9,998 nucleotides of DNA, taken from assembly GCA_028691095.1 (NCBI GenBank), contig JAQUZZ010000031.1:1-9998 (forward strand). Direction: 5' to 3'. The position numbers and the translations under genes are program-made. Numbering within the stretch: the stretch's first letter is position 1; every line of letters begins with the position of its first letter. Below are positions 1 through 6,718 of the stretch, in pieces. The DNA is from Alistipes sp. (GTDB lineage: Bacteria > Bacteroidota > Bacteroidia > Bacteroidales > Rikenellaceae). The notes under the pieces are model-generated. The model had not been told where the DNA came from and searched no databases. It saw only the letters and a program-made list of their open reading frames with translations.

Positions 1-99
1 GACTTCCGAAGATTAGCAAAGGATTATGAACGAAAGGTGGTGTGTTCGGAAAATATGATATACTTGGCTTTTATTTCACTGATGCTAAAATGGTTATAA
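1..99 (+). CDS. IS5-family DDE transposase, C-terminal fragment (cut by window edge)
   Basis: The reading frame is open from base 1 to TAA at 97-99 and gives 32 residues. It contains RRLAKDYE, then a short stretch, SEN, and a hydrophobic helix ending in LMLKWL. This matches the tail of IS5-family (DDE, DUF4096/Tnp_1 type) transposases, where the catalytic glutamate sits in a W-VERT-W-----RRL-KDYE block and the protein ends in a short helix with LMLRRL-like residues. The catalytic residues lie upstream of the window, so integrity cannot be judged. The stop codon is about 20 bases from the inferred end of the element, as usual for such elements. Recognition is by pattern and the subgroup is uncertain. 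Confidence 0.75.
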   Translation, partial: DFRRLAKDYERKVVCSENMIYLAFISLMLKWL

Positions 100-120
100 A
101 TGATATTTTTAAACAGACTC
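1..120 (+). mobile_element. Right end of an IS5-family insertion sequence (left part outside window)
   Basis: This is the terminal part of an insertion sequence that begins upstream of the window. It holds the transposase C-terminus (1-99) and an AT-rich end finishing in TTTTTAAACAGACT (106-119). Reversed, that end reads AGTCTGTTTAAAAA, the kind of terminal inverted repeat seen in many IS5-superfamily elements. CTAA at 120-123 (or TAA at 121-123) would fit the YTAR or TNA target preferences of IS5-family groups, but the matching duplication on the other side is not visible. The boundary is inferred from these clues and from homology to another intergenic repeat starting exactly here. The left inverted repeat is needed to fix the end to the base. 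Confidence 0.7.
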
Positions 121-279
121 TAAGTCATTCCCAAAGAGTGTGTGAGCTCTCCCGTTACGGTATATGCCGATAAGTTCATTGCGTATAAGTGACGAAAAGG
201 AGGATTGAGTCCTTGATTCACGGTATATGCTTGAGATATAGATGAGTTTATTGCCCACAAATAGCCGCTGTGCTTAAAT
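121..279 (+). repeat. Intergenic repeat copy R1, two related units, ending in the palindrome motif before the transporter gene
   Basis: The stretch between the IS end and the transporter start is repetitive. ACGGTATATGC occurs at 157-167 and again at 220-230, 63 bases apart, each followed further on by ATTGC (178-182 and 250-254), so it looks like two diverged tandem units. The second unit is similar by eye to 7611-7687: shared blocks are GATTGA--CCTTG, CGGT-TATG and ATTGC--ACAAATAGC. The first unit shares ATTCC-AAAGA with 7599-7608. It ends in ACAAATAGC (257-265), CGCT and GTGCTTAAAT (270-279), whose left palindrome arm has decayed. The ATG at 292 follows 12 bases later. No ORF in it looks coding. 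Confidence 0.7.
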
Positions 280-291
280 CCTACCAAGAAG

Positions 292-1503
292 ATGAAACGA
301 CTCCCAAAACTCGGACTATTATGGCGTGTGGCACTGGCTATTGGGGTCGGAATCCTCTGCGCATCCTTCGTCCCGATCGGTGTTGCCCAAGGCATTGAGA
401 CGATCAATCAATTCTTCGCACAGATGTTGGGATTTCTTATCCCGCTCATCATCTTGGGGTTGATCTCCCCAAGCATTGCCGAGATGGGACCACGTGCCGG
501 ACGGCTCTTGGGAGCCACGGTGCTGCTGGCTTTCGGATCGACGCTCTTTGCCGGTTTTCTCTCTTACTTCACCTGTCAAGGTGCTTTCCCGTGGCTGCTG
601 TCATCCCACGATCTGGATGCCGTGCCGACCGGGGGTATGGCTTCGTTGAAACCCTACTTCATCTTGGAGATTCCGCCGCTGATGGGCGTCATGACAGCGA
701 TTGTCTTGGCTTTCACGATCGGAATGGCAGCCATCTCGTCCCACGCCCCGATCCTCAAACAGGGACTCAACGAGTTTCGCGACCTCACCTATCGCATCAT
801 CCGTCGAGCGATTCTCCCCTTTCTTCCGTTCTACATCTTCTGCATTTTTTTCAAGATTGCCTTTGAGGGTCAAATCTCCACGACGCTCACGTTGTTTCTG
901 CGCATCATTGTGCTGATCTTCGTGATGCACATCCTTCTCTTGTGGGTTCAATATCTTATCGCCGCACTCGTTGCCCACAAAAACCCCATCCGACTGCTGC
1001 GAAATATGTTACCCGCCTATGCCACGGCCTTGGGAACTCAATCCTCGGTAGCCACCATTCCCGTCACGCTGGCACAAACGCTCAAAAACGGCGTAGCTCC
1101 CGACCTGGCCAACTTTGTCATTCCGCTCAATGCCACCATTCATCTCTCAGGGAGCATCCTGAAGATCGTGGCCTGCGCCATGGCCATCTGTTGGACACAA
1201 CACCTCCCCACGGATCTGCCAACCTACATCGGCTTCATCCTTCTGCTCTCGATCACGATGATCGCGGCACCCGGCGTCCCCGGTGGAGCCATTATGGCAG
1301 TCCTCGGGGTGCTGGCCTCCTGCTTGGGATTCGATAGCGAACAGCAGGGGCTGATGATCGCCCTCTACATCACGATGGACAGCTTCGGTACGGCCGGCAA
1401 TGTCACCGGCGACGGAGCCCTGGCCGTCATCCTCGATCGCCTCTATCAAAAACACCCCTCACCGCCTCTTCAGACCCCCACTACAACCTCCTCTACGCAT
1501 TGA
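292..1503 (+). CDS. DAACS/SDF-family dicarboxylate or amino acid:cation symporter-like transporter, atypical binding site
   Basis: The product is a 403-residue inner-membrane transporter of the sodium:dicarboxylate symporter (GltPh/GltP/SstT) family, with the usual length and many hydrophobic segments. Landmarks are a serine-rich HP1 tip, TQSSVATIP (249-257); the TM7 block NATIHLSGS (280-288); the HP2 region APGVPGGAI (326-334); and the TM8 block DSFGTAGNVTGD (363-374). Aligned by eye to GltPh, the TM7 NMDGT sodium motif is HLSGS, the TM8 arginine R397 that binds acidic side chains is Gly366, and D390 is Tyr359. D394, T398, N401 and D405 are kept as Asp363, Thr367, Asn370 and Asp374. This suggests a neutral or different substrate and altered ion coupling, both inferred. 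The tail after about residue 388 is Pro/Thr-rich. ATG 292 is the natural start. It is likely monocistronic, with a terminator 60 bases downstream. Confidence 0.88.
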   Translation: MKRLPKLGLLWRVALAIGVGILCASFVPIGVAQGIETINQFFAQMLGFLIPLIILGLISPSIAEMGPRAGRLLGATVLLAFGSTLFAGFLSYFTCQGAFPWLLSSHDLDAVPTGGMASLKPYFILEIPPLMGVMTAIVLAFTIGMAAISSHAPILKQGLNEFRDLTYRIIRRAILPFLPFYIFCIFFKIAFEGQISTTLTLFLRIIVLIFVMHILLLWVQYLIAALVAHKNPIRLLRNMLPAYATALGTQSSVATIPVTLAQTLKNGVAPDLANFVIPLNATIHLSGSILKIVACAMAICWTQHLPTDLPTYIGFILLLSITMIAAPGVPGGAIMAVLGVLASCLGFDSEQQGLMIALYITMDSFGTAGNVTGDGALAVILDRLYQKHPSPPLQTPTTTSSTH

Positions 1504-1562
1504 GTGTCCATTCAGAAAGAGCGGCACGCCCGTTATGATCACCTCCGTCGACCCACTTTCGG

Positions 1563-1593
1563 GCGTTCGCGTCACGGATCCGAACGCTTTTTT
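1563..1593 (+). terminator. Intrinsic terminator after the SDF transporter
   Basis: GCGTTCG (1563-1569) and CGAACGC (1581-1587) form a perfect 7-bp stem with an 11-base loop, followed at once by six T (1588-1593). It lies 60 bases after the transporter stop and separates that gene from metG. Confidence 0.85.
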
Positions 1594-1625
1594 CGCTTCC
1601 TATCAAGATTTTCGTTTTTTTTGAG

Positions 1626-1633
1626 TAACTTTG
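1626..1633 (+). promoter_or_regulatory. Candidate Bacteroidota -7 promoter box for metG
   Basis: TAACTTTG matches the Bacteroidota primary sigma factor -7 consensus TAnnTTTG exactly and lies just after the preceding terminator, where a promoter is expected. No TTTG -33 box is seen at 19-21 bases upstream. A six-base match occurs by chance a few times per 10 kb, so the call rests mainly on position. Confidence 0.35.
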
Positions 1634-1935
1634 TAGGCAGTAAGTGCCGTAGAAAAAAAGCGTGGTTTCGGGACAGGAACATTCTATGGGTCGAAACCAG
1701 CAACTCCACGAGAAACATTGCGCTGAATAGGGTCGCTTTATCCCTCCGATAACGCAGGGGTTGCGCTCTTGAGGATTTCTCCTTGGCAGAGGTTGTAGGG
1801 CAACAGAGAGGGTGTCGCAGCTCCTTTTTCGTTTCCATCCTCTTTGCGCAAAGCGTCAAAAACCGCCAAACCTCACGGAGTCTCGAAAAGCTACGAGCAG
1901 CTTACCGCTTCATACTCTTTGGATCTTTTTTGGAC

Positions 1936-3981
1936 ATGACGATGAAAAACTTCAAACGCTATCTTGTAACCTCAGCGCTTCCCTATGCCAACGGGCCGGT
2001 ACATATCGGGCATTTGGCGGGAGTCTATATTCCCTCCGACATCTATGTGCGCTATCTCCGCCTCAAAGGGGCCGACGTCGTCTCGGTGTGCGGCTCCGAT
2101 GAACACGGTGTGCCCATCACCATCAAAGCCCGTCAGGAGGGCGTCTCTCCGCAAGACATCGTCGACAAATACCACACGCTGATCAAACGCTCGTTTGAAC
2201 GCTTCGGCATCTCGTTCGACATCTACTCGCGTACGACCTCGCCCACCCATCACAAAACCGCGTCCGACTTCTTCAAAGCACTCTACAACAAAGGAGAGTT
2301 TATCGAAAAGACGACGTTGCAATACTACGACGAGGAGGCCGGACAATTCTTGGCCGATCGTTACATCACCGGAACCTGCCCTCACTGCCAAAACGACCGT
2401 GCCTATGGCGATCAATGCGAGAAGTGTGGCAGCACCCTCAGCCCCACCGATCTGATCCATCCACGCAGTGCCATCAGCGGCTCCGTGCCCGTGATGCGCG
2501 AAACCACCCATTGGTTTCTCCCCTTGGACAAACACGAGGCGTTCCTGCGTCAATGGATATTGGAGGGTCACAAAGAGTGGAAGGTGAACGTCTACGGACA
2601 ATGCAAAAGTTGGCTCGACTTGGGACTCCAGCCTCGCGCGGTGAGTCGCGACTTGGATTGGGGCATTCCCGTTCCAGTAGCAGGAGCCGAGGGCAAAGTA
2701 CTCTATGTGTGGTTTGATGCGCCGATCGGTTACATCTCGGCCACCAAGGATCTGACCCCCGAATGGGAGAAGTATTGGAAAGATCCGGAGACCAAAATGG
2801 TGCACTTCATCGGCAAAGACAACATCGTCTTCCACTGCATCGTCTTTCCGGCCATGCTGCACGCCCACGGAGAGTATATCCTACCCGAAAATGTGCCCGC
2901 CAACGAATTTCTCAATTTGGAGGGCGACAAGATCTCCACGTCGCGCAACTGGGCGGTGTGGCTGCACGAATACCTGGATGAGTTCCCCGGCAAAGAGGAC
3001 GTCTTGCGCTATGTGCTCTGCGCCAACGCTCCGGAGACCAAGGACAACGACTTCACGTGGAAAGATTTCCAGACGCGCAACAACAACGAATTAGTAGCTA
3101 TCTTGGGCAACTTCGTCAATCGCGCGTTGGTGCTGACCCAGAAATATTACGGAGGCATGGTTCCCGCCTGCGGCACACTCACCGACTACGATCGGGATAT
3201 TCTCAATGAGTTGCCGACCCTCAAGAAATCGATCGAAGAGAACATCGAGAACTATCGCTTCCGCGAAGCCCTCAAAGAGGCGATGAATATCGCGCGTCTG
3301 GGCAACAAATACTTGGCCGACACCGAGCCGTGGAAACTCTGCAAAACCGACCCGCAACGCGTCGAGACACTAATGAACATCGCCTTGCAGATTACCGCAT
3401 CGGTGGCTATTGCCATTGAGCCTTTTATGCCCTTCACCGCGGAGAAGATTCTGCGCCTACTGAAGGTCGGTCATTTCGGATGGGAAGAGCTGGGCAGCCA
3501 CACGCTGCTGGAGGCTGGACACCAAATCGGGGAGCCCGAATTGCTCTTTGAGAAGATCGAAGATAGCGTCATCGAGGCTCAGTTGCAGAAACTCGCTGCC
3601 ACCAAGAAGGCCAATTTAGCCAAAGAGGCCGGCAAAAAGGTAGAACCCCAGAAAGAGAGCATCGGCTTCAACGACTTTGAGCAGATGGACATTCGGGTGG
3701 CCACCATCTTGGAGGCGGAGAAGATTGCCAAAACCAAGAAACTCCTCAAGCTGACCATCGACACGGGCGTCGACAAACGAACCATCGTCTCCGGCATTGC
3801 CGAACACTACACCCCCGAATCCCTGATCGGACGGCAGGTGCTGGTGTTGATCAACTTGGAGCCTCGGGAGTTGAAAGGCGTACTGTCGCAGGGAATGATC
3901 CTGATGGGTCAGGATGCAACCGGAAAATTGGTACTCCTCTCGCCGACCGAAAAGGTGGGTAACGGCACGATGGTCGGATAG
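1936..3981 (+). CDS. metG: Methionyl-tRNA synthetase with C-terminal tRNA-binding domain
   Basis: This is a cytosolic class I aminoacyl-tRNA synthetase that charges tRNA-Met, including initiator tRNA, with methionine using ATP. It has 681 residues counted from ATG 1936. The Rossmann catalytic domain opens with the HIGH signature (23-26) in [13 protein letters not shown]. The zinc knuckle has cysteines 148, 151, 161 and 164. The second signature is KISTS (332-336) in GDKISTSRN, the variant of KMSKS that I associate with Bacteroidota enzymes. An alpha-helical anticodon-binding domain follows, then a Lys-rich linker (about 545-575) and an EMAP/Trbp111-like OB domain (about 576-681, [14 protein letters not shown]) that dimerises the protein and holds tRNA. 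ATG 1942 (MKNFKR) is an equally possible start. The frame is open upstream to 1783, but that part has no family similarity. Complete and apparently intact; ilvE follows 90 bases later. Confidence 0.97.
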   Translation: MTMKNFKRYLVTSALPYANGPVHIGHLAGVYIPSDIYVRYLRLKGADVVSVCGSDEHGVPITIKARQEGVSPQDIVDKYHTLIKRSFERFGISFDIYSRTTSPTHHKTASDFFKALYNKGEFIEKTTLQYYDEEAGQFLADRYITGTCPHCQNDRAYGDQCEKCGSTLSPTDLIHPRSAISGSVPVMRETTHWFLPLDKHEAFLRQWILEGHKEWKVNVYGQCKSWLDLGLQPRAVSRDLDWGIPVPVAGAEGKVLYVWFDAPIGYISATKDLTPEWEKYWKDPETKMVHFIGKDNIVFHCIVFPAMLHAHGEYILPENVPANEFLNLEGDKISTSRNWAVWLHEYLDEFPGKEDVLRYVLCANAPETKDNDFTWKDFQTRNNNELVAILGNFVNRALVLTQKYYGGMVPACGTLTDYDRDILNELPTLKKSIEENIENYRFREALKEAMNIARLGNKYLADTEPWKLCKTDPQRVETLMNIALQITASVAIAIEPFMPFTAEKILRLLKVGHFGWEELGSHTLLEAGHQIGEPELLFEKIEDSVIEAQLQKLAATKKANLAKEAGKKVEPQKESIGFNDFEQMDIRVATILEAEKIAKTKKLLKLTIDTGVDKRTIVSGIAEHYTPESLIGRQVLVLINLEPRELKGVLSQGMILMGQDATGKLVLLSPTEKVGNGTMVG

Positions 3982-4040
3982 GGCAGCCCCCGACGCCGAA
4001 CGCGCGGGGCAGCTCACAACAATGGATAAAGAAAATATAA

Positions 4041-4063
4041 CAAATAGCACGCGGTGCTTAAAT
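4041..4063 (+). repeat. Start-proximal palindrome motif copy before ilvE
   Basis: This is the cleanest copy of the recurring motif: CAAAT, then AGCAC (4046-4050), GCG, GTGCT (4054-4058), then TAAAT. The arms form a perfect 5-bp inverted repeat with a 3-base centre. The ilvE ATG is 8 bases downstream. The metG-ilvE spacer also contains a GC-rich possible hairpin, GCCCC (3986-3990) with GGGGC (4006-4010), without a T-run. Confidence 0.7.
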
Positions 4064-4071
4064 TTAGGATT

Positions 4072-5085
4072 ATGATGGAACTGGATTGGAAGAATCTCGC
4101 TTTCGGCTATCTTAAAACGGACTACAATATACGGAGTTACTTCCGCAACGGAGCATGGACCAAGCCCGAATTGACAACCGACGAAACCGTCACCATGCAC
4201 ATGGCGGCCACTTGTTTGCACTACGGCCAAGAGGCCTTTGAAGGACAAAAAGCCTTTCGCGGAGCCGATGGGGTGATTCGCATTTTCCGTCCCGACGAGA
4301 ATGCCAAACGGATGCGCGCTTCGGCCGACTATCTCAAAATGGCCATGCCTCCGATCGATATGTTCATCGACATGATGAAACAGGTGGTACGTGCCAATGA
4401 GCGTTTTGTTCCGCCTTACGGCACAGGAGCTTCACTCTATATCCGCCCCGTCCTCTTCGGAACGGGAGCACAGGTGGGCGTGAAACCGGCTAGCGAGTAT
4501 CTGTTGATTATGTTCGTCACGCCCGTAGGACCCTACTACAAGGAGGGTTTTAATCCCATCAAGGTCATCGTCGACCGCGATCACGATCGGGCTGCCCCAC
4601 TGGGTACGGGTCACATCAAAGCCGGGGGTAACTATGCGGCCAGCTTGACCTCTGCCGTCATCGGCCACGAGAAGGGCTATCCCAGCGTTCTCTACCTCGA
4701 TGCGCGGGAGAAGAAATATATCGACGAATGCGGTGCGGCCAACTTCTTTGCCATCCGCAACGGCCACTATATCACACCCAAATCCCATTCGGTGCTTCCC
4801 TCGATCACCAACATGAGTCTTCAGACCTTAGCAAAGGAGATGGGGCTCACCGTAGAGTGTCGTCCGGTTGCGTTCGACGAATTAGACTCCTTCGAGGAGG
4901 CCGGATCGTGCGGTACGGCCGCGGTGATCTCTCCGGTCGGAAGCATCTACGATCCGGAAAACGACCATACCTATGTCTTTAACAACGGAAAATCGGGAGC
5001 CTATTGCACGAAGCTATACCATCGGTTGCGTGCGATTCAGTATGCCGAAGAGCCCGACACCTACGGATGGATGGAGTCCATCTAA
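4072..5085 (+). CDS. ilvE: Branched-chain amino acid aminotransferase
   Basis: This is a PLP-dependent fold-type IV transaminase of the cytosol that interconverts leucine, isoleucine and valine with their 2-oxo acids, using 2-oxoglutarate/glutamate as partner. It has 337 residues, normal for this branch of the family. Visible landmarks are the N-terminal block MELDWKNLAFGY, LHYGQEAFEGQKAF (49-62), YIRP (123-126), and the Schiff-base lysine Lys183 in GTGHIKAGGNYAASL. Further on are the Glu-containing YIDECGAANFF segment that supports the PLP ring nitrogen and GSCGTAAVISPVG near the C-terminus. The ATG codons at 4072 and 4075 are alternatives; frames reaching further upstream would run into the palindrome motif. 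It shares orientation with metG 90 bases upstream and may be transcribed from it or from its own start near the motif. No leader peptide of branched-chain residues is visible. Confidence 0.96.
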   Translation: MMELDWKNLAFGYLKTDYNIRSYFRNGAWTKPELTTDETVTMHMAATCLHYGQEAFEGQKAFRGADGVIRIFRPDENAKRMRASADYLKMAMPPIDMFIDMMKQVVRANERFVPPYGTGASLYIRPVLFGTGAQVGVKPASEYLLIMFVTPVGPYYKEGFNPIKVIVDRDHDRAAPLGTGHIKAGGNYAASLTSAVIGHEKGYPSVLYLDAREKKYIDECGAANFFAIRNGHYITPKSHSVLPSITNMSLQTLAKEMGLTVECRPVAFDELDSFEEAGSCGTAAVISPVGSIYDPENDHTYVFNNGKSGAYCTKLYHRLRAIQYAEEPDTYGWMESI

Positions 5086-5154
5086 AAGCTTCTCCCATAC
5101 GATCTAACGATTGAATAAAGGGAAATAATATCTCCGATTCCATTCTTATACCTT

Positions 5155-5220
5155 AAGGAATCTTATTGTCATTTCGGGTATTCCCCCATTAAAAAAGACA
5201 ATAAGATTCCTTGATTTTTT
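5155..5220 (+). terminator. Intrinsic terminator after ilvE with a 16-bp perfect stem
   Basis: AAGGAATCTTATTGTC (5155-5170) is exactly complementary to GACAATAAGATTCCTT (5197-5212). The 26-base loop holds a small GGG-TATT-CCC hairpin and an A-run, and the right arm is followed by GATTTTTT (5213-5220). It sits 70 bases after the ilvE stop, between convergent ilvE and recO. The T-run is only on the plus side, so it is best read as the ilvE terminator. The stem may still pause transcription arriving from recO. Confidence 0.8.
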
Positions 5221-5302
5221 AGTCCCCAATCGTTGTTTTCTATTCATAAATCGCTAATCACATATAAGTTTTACGAATTGAGCCCCATACCAGAAATGAA
5301 AC

Positions 5303-5317
5303 GATCGCTCTGCGATC
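5303..5317 (-). terminator. Possible weak terminator hairpin after recO
   Basis: GATCGC (5303-5308) and GCGATC (5312-5317) form a 6-bp stem with a 3-base loop, 28 bases beyond the recO stop. Read on the minus strand it is followed by GTTTCATTTC, a poor T-tract. It may end the recO transcript or only be a small hairpin. Confidence 0.3.
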
Positions 5318-5345
5318 CGTGAAACATATGTAGCATTCAAGCAGA

Positions 5346-6068
5346 TCAGAACACCTCACGCAGAATCGCGATCGACTGCACCTTGTGAATCGCATCGAGA
5401 TGATACCCGAAAAAGAGCAACATGGCCTCCAGAAAGGCCGAGCGCTGACCGTGTCCCAACGCTATCTCCTTCAGCCGATCGGGATCGTACGCCATAAGGG
5501 TTCCCAAGAGCATCGAAGACTCCGGATCCATCACCATGCCATGCGAAGGCAGGCTGGAGGTGAACACCCCGCCTCGAATATCAAACCAACCCCGCGCCAT
5601 CGGTTCATTGCCGGGGTAGAATCCCAGAAAAGAGGAGAGTTGCACCATAAACCACAGATGGAAATTGGAAACACCCTCCTCCATGCGATCCAAGGCGACC
5701 ACAGCGCGTAAAACAAAATCAAAGAGGGGTTGATTGGCCTCCGACTCCCGAATCAGGCGATAGAGCACCTCGGCCATAAAGAGCGAGATCGTGCTCTTGC
5801 GCACATCAAACGGAAGCGTGCGCAAGGGGTAGAGCGACCGCACCTCCCGGATCCGGTGCATCCGAGCATGAGGCTGTTCCACTCCCTCGAATTCAACCAA
5901 GAACATGGGTTGAAAAAGCGCCGCCTTATTGCCGCCGCGCTTCCCGTGCACCCCCTGCACCATATAGTTCATCCGACCGTAGCGGTCGGTCAACAGATAG
6001 GCCACCATCGCACTCTCGCCATACTTGAGCGTATGGAGCACAATGGCTCGCGCTTTATAGGTCGGCAT
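5346..6068 (-). CDS. recO: DNA repair protein RecO, zinc-less Bacteroidota type
   Basis: RecO works with RecR (RecF pathway) to displace SSB and load RecA at single-strand gaps. The 240-residue product opens with MPTYKARAIVLHTLKYGES, the typical RecO OB-fold start, followed by YLLTDRYGRMNYMVQGVHG. A helical domain follows with SLYPLRTLPFDVRKSTISLFMAEVL in its first half, then the FDIRGGVF segment. In many RecO proteins that region holds a four-cysteine zinc site. Here there is no cysteine at all after the N-terminus, which fits Bacteroidota RecO from general knowledge. The start at 6068 is chosen by family length; ATG 6077 adds three residues, and the frame is open to 6143 inside rdgB. The start overlaps the end of rdgB by 14 bases, suggesting translational coupling in one operon. 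Confidence 0.9.
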   Translation of the reverse strand: MPTYKARAIVLHTLKYGESAMVAYLLTDRYGRMNYMVQGVHGKRGGNKAALFQPMFLVEFEGVEQPHARMHRIREVRSLYPLRTLPFDVRKSTISLFMAEVLYRLIRESEANQPLFDFVLRAVVALDRMEEGVSNFHLWFMVQLSSFLGFYPGNEPMARGWFDIRGGVFTSSLPSHGMVMDPESSMLLGTLMAYDPDRLKEIALGHGQRSAFLEAMLLFFGYHLDAIHKVQSIAILREVF

Positions 6069-6642
6069 GACGATCATGCAGGAACGCAACCAATGCCGCC
6101 ACCGCACGTCCTCGATGGCTGATTGCATTCTTTTGGTCAGCACTCATCTGTGCAAACGTAGTGGTGTAGCCGTCGGGAACAAAGACCGGATCGTAACCGA
6201 AGCCAGAGGATCCCTGTAAAACGTCGATAATTTGTCCTTCGACCTTGCCCTCGAAGAGATACTCCTCTCCATGGAAGATAAGGGCTATAACCGTCCGAAA
6301 ACGGGCTTTACGATTGGCCTTCCCATGCAGCCGTTCCAGCAGCAGGGCAATGTTATCCGCCGATCGTTTCTCGGGCCCCGCATAGCGAGCCGAGTAGACC
6401 CCCGGAGCTCCGTTCAAAGCCTCCACTTCGAGTCCCGTATCATCGGCAAAGCAATCCGTACCGCAACGCCGATAAAGATAGCGCGCTTTCTGGAGTGCAT
6501 TTCCCTCCAAGGTGGTTTGATCCTCGGGAATCTCCTCGGTTACCCCCAACTGATCGGGAGTCACCAGCGTAAAGGCTGAACCTAACACCGCCTGAACCTC
6601 CTCCAATTTGTGAGGATTATGCGTTGCAAAAACAATTTTCAT
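6055..6642 (-). CDS. rdgB: XTP/dITP pyrophosphatase (RdgB/HAM1 family)
   Basis: This house-cleaning enzyme hydrolyses non-canonical purine nucleoside triphosphates (dITP, ITP, XTP) to the monophosphate and pyrophosphate, keeping deaminated purines out of DNA and RNA. It has 195 residues, a normal length. Motifs are THNPHK (7-12) at the N-terminus, TLEGNALQKAR (44-54), FADDTGLEVEALNGAPGVYS (65-84) with Asp68 at the position of the catalytic base, SGFGYDPVF (146-154) and SHRGRAV (175-181), the nucleotide-specificity loop. It lies 76 bases after the HAD gene and overlaps recO at its end. The start is fixed by MKIVFATHN, and the palindrome motif lies 12-33 bases upstream. Pairing with recO links nucleotide-pool hygiene to gap repair, though the arrangement may be neutral. 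Confidence 0.96.
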   Translation of the reverse strand: MKIVFATHNPHKLEEVQAVLGSAFTLVTPDQLGVTEEIPEDQTTLEGNALQKARYLYRRCGTDCFADDTGLEVEALNGAPGVYSARYAGPEKRSADNIALLLERLHGKANRKARFRTVIALIFHGEEYLFEGKVEGQIIDVLQGSSGFGYDPVFVPDGYTTTFAQMSADQKNAISHRGRAVAALVAFLHDRHADL

Positions 6643-6654
6643 CGCTTTCTATTG

Positions 6655-6676
6655 ATTTAATGAAGCACACCGTGCG
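6655..6676 (-). repeat. Start-proximal palindrome motif copy before rdgB
   Basis: Read on the minus strand, this is GCAC, GGT, GTGC, then TTCATTAAAT, ending 12 bases before the rdgB ATG. The palindrome arms are perfect over 4 bp with a 3-base centre. The TTAAAT flank is kept but displaced by four bases, and the ACAAAT flank is missing. It lies in the 76-base spacer between the HAD gene and rdgB. The plus strand of this spacer also has CACCGT (6668-6673) and ACGGTG (6710-6715), a 6-bp inverted pair. Confidence 0.5.
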
Positions 6677-6718
6677 AAAAACAGACCTCAGACTTCTTAT
6701 CCGCAAGATACGGTGCGT

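Larger units (their letters stand above)
1504..1935 (+). other. Non-coding stretch between transporter and metG, with a probable structured metG leader
   Basis: No convincing gene lies here; the open frames are short and low in recognisable content. It contains the transporter terminator (1563-1593), a -7-like box (1626-1633), and then about 300 bases that would be the metG leader if that box is used. The leader contains a hairpin with perfect 8-bp arms, TGGTTTCG (1663-1670) and CGAAACCA (1692-1699), around a 21-base loop. Smaller hairpins are CGCA/TGCG (1753-1756/1762-1765) and AGGA/TCCT (1772-1775/1780-1783). I recognise no known riboswitch or T-box in it, and there is no T-run that would make an attenuator. 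Confidence 0.45.

Noticed and set aside
8..14. Possibility that the first bases belong to an ordinary gene upstream of the transporter
   Set aside because: The RRLAKDYE motif, the C-terminal helix pattern and the following IS-like end point to a transposase tail instead.
157..230. Pair of ACGGTATATGC repeats considered as the start of a CRISPR array
   Set aside because: Only two copies, too short for a CRISPR repeat, and the interval matches the other intergenic repeat rather than a spacer.
1783..1935. Upstream extension of the metG frame from a TTG codon
   Set aside because: The 51 extra residues have no similarity to methionyl-tRNA synthetases, and family members begin a few residues before KNFKR.
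1972..2868. Open frame of 298 codons on the minus strand
   Set aside because: It lies wholly antisense to metG, whose product is clearly recognisable; the antisense translation has no family resemblance and reflects codon bias.
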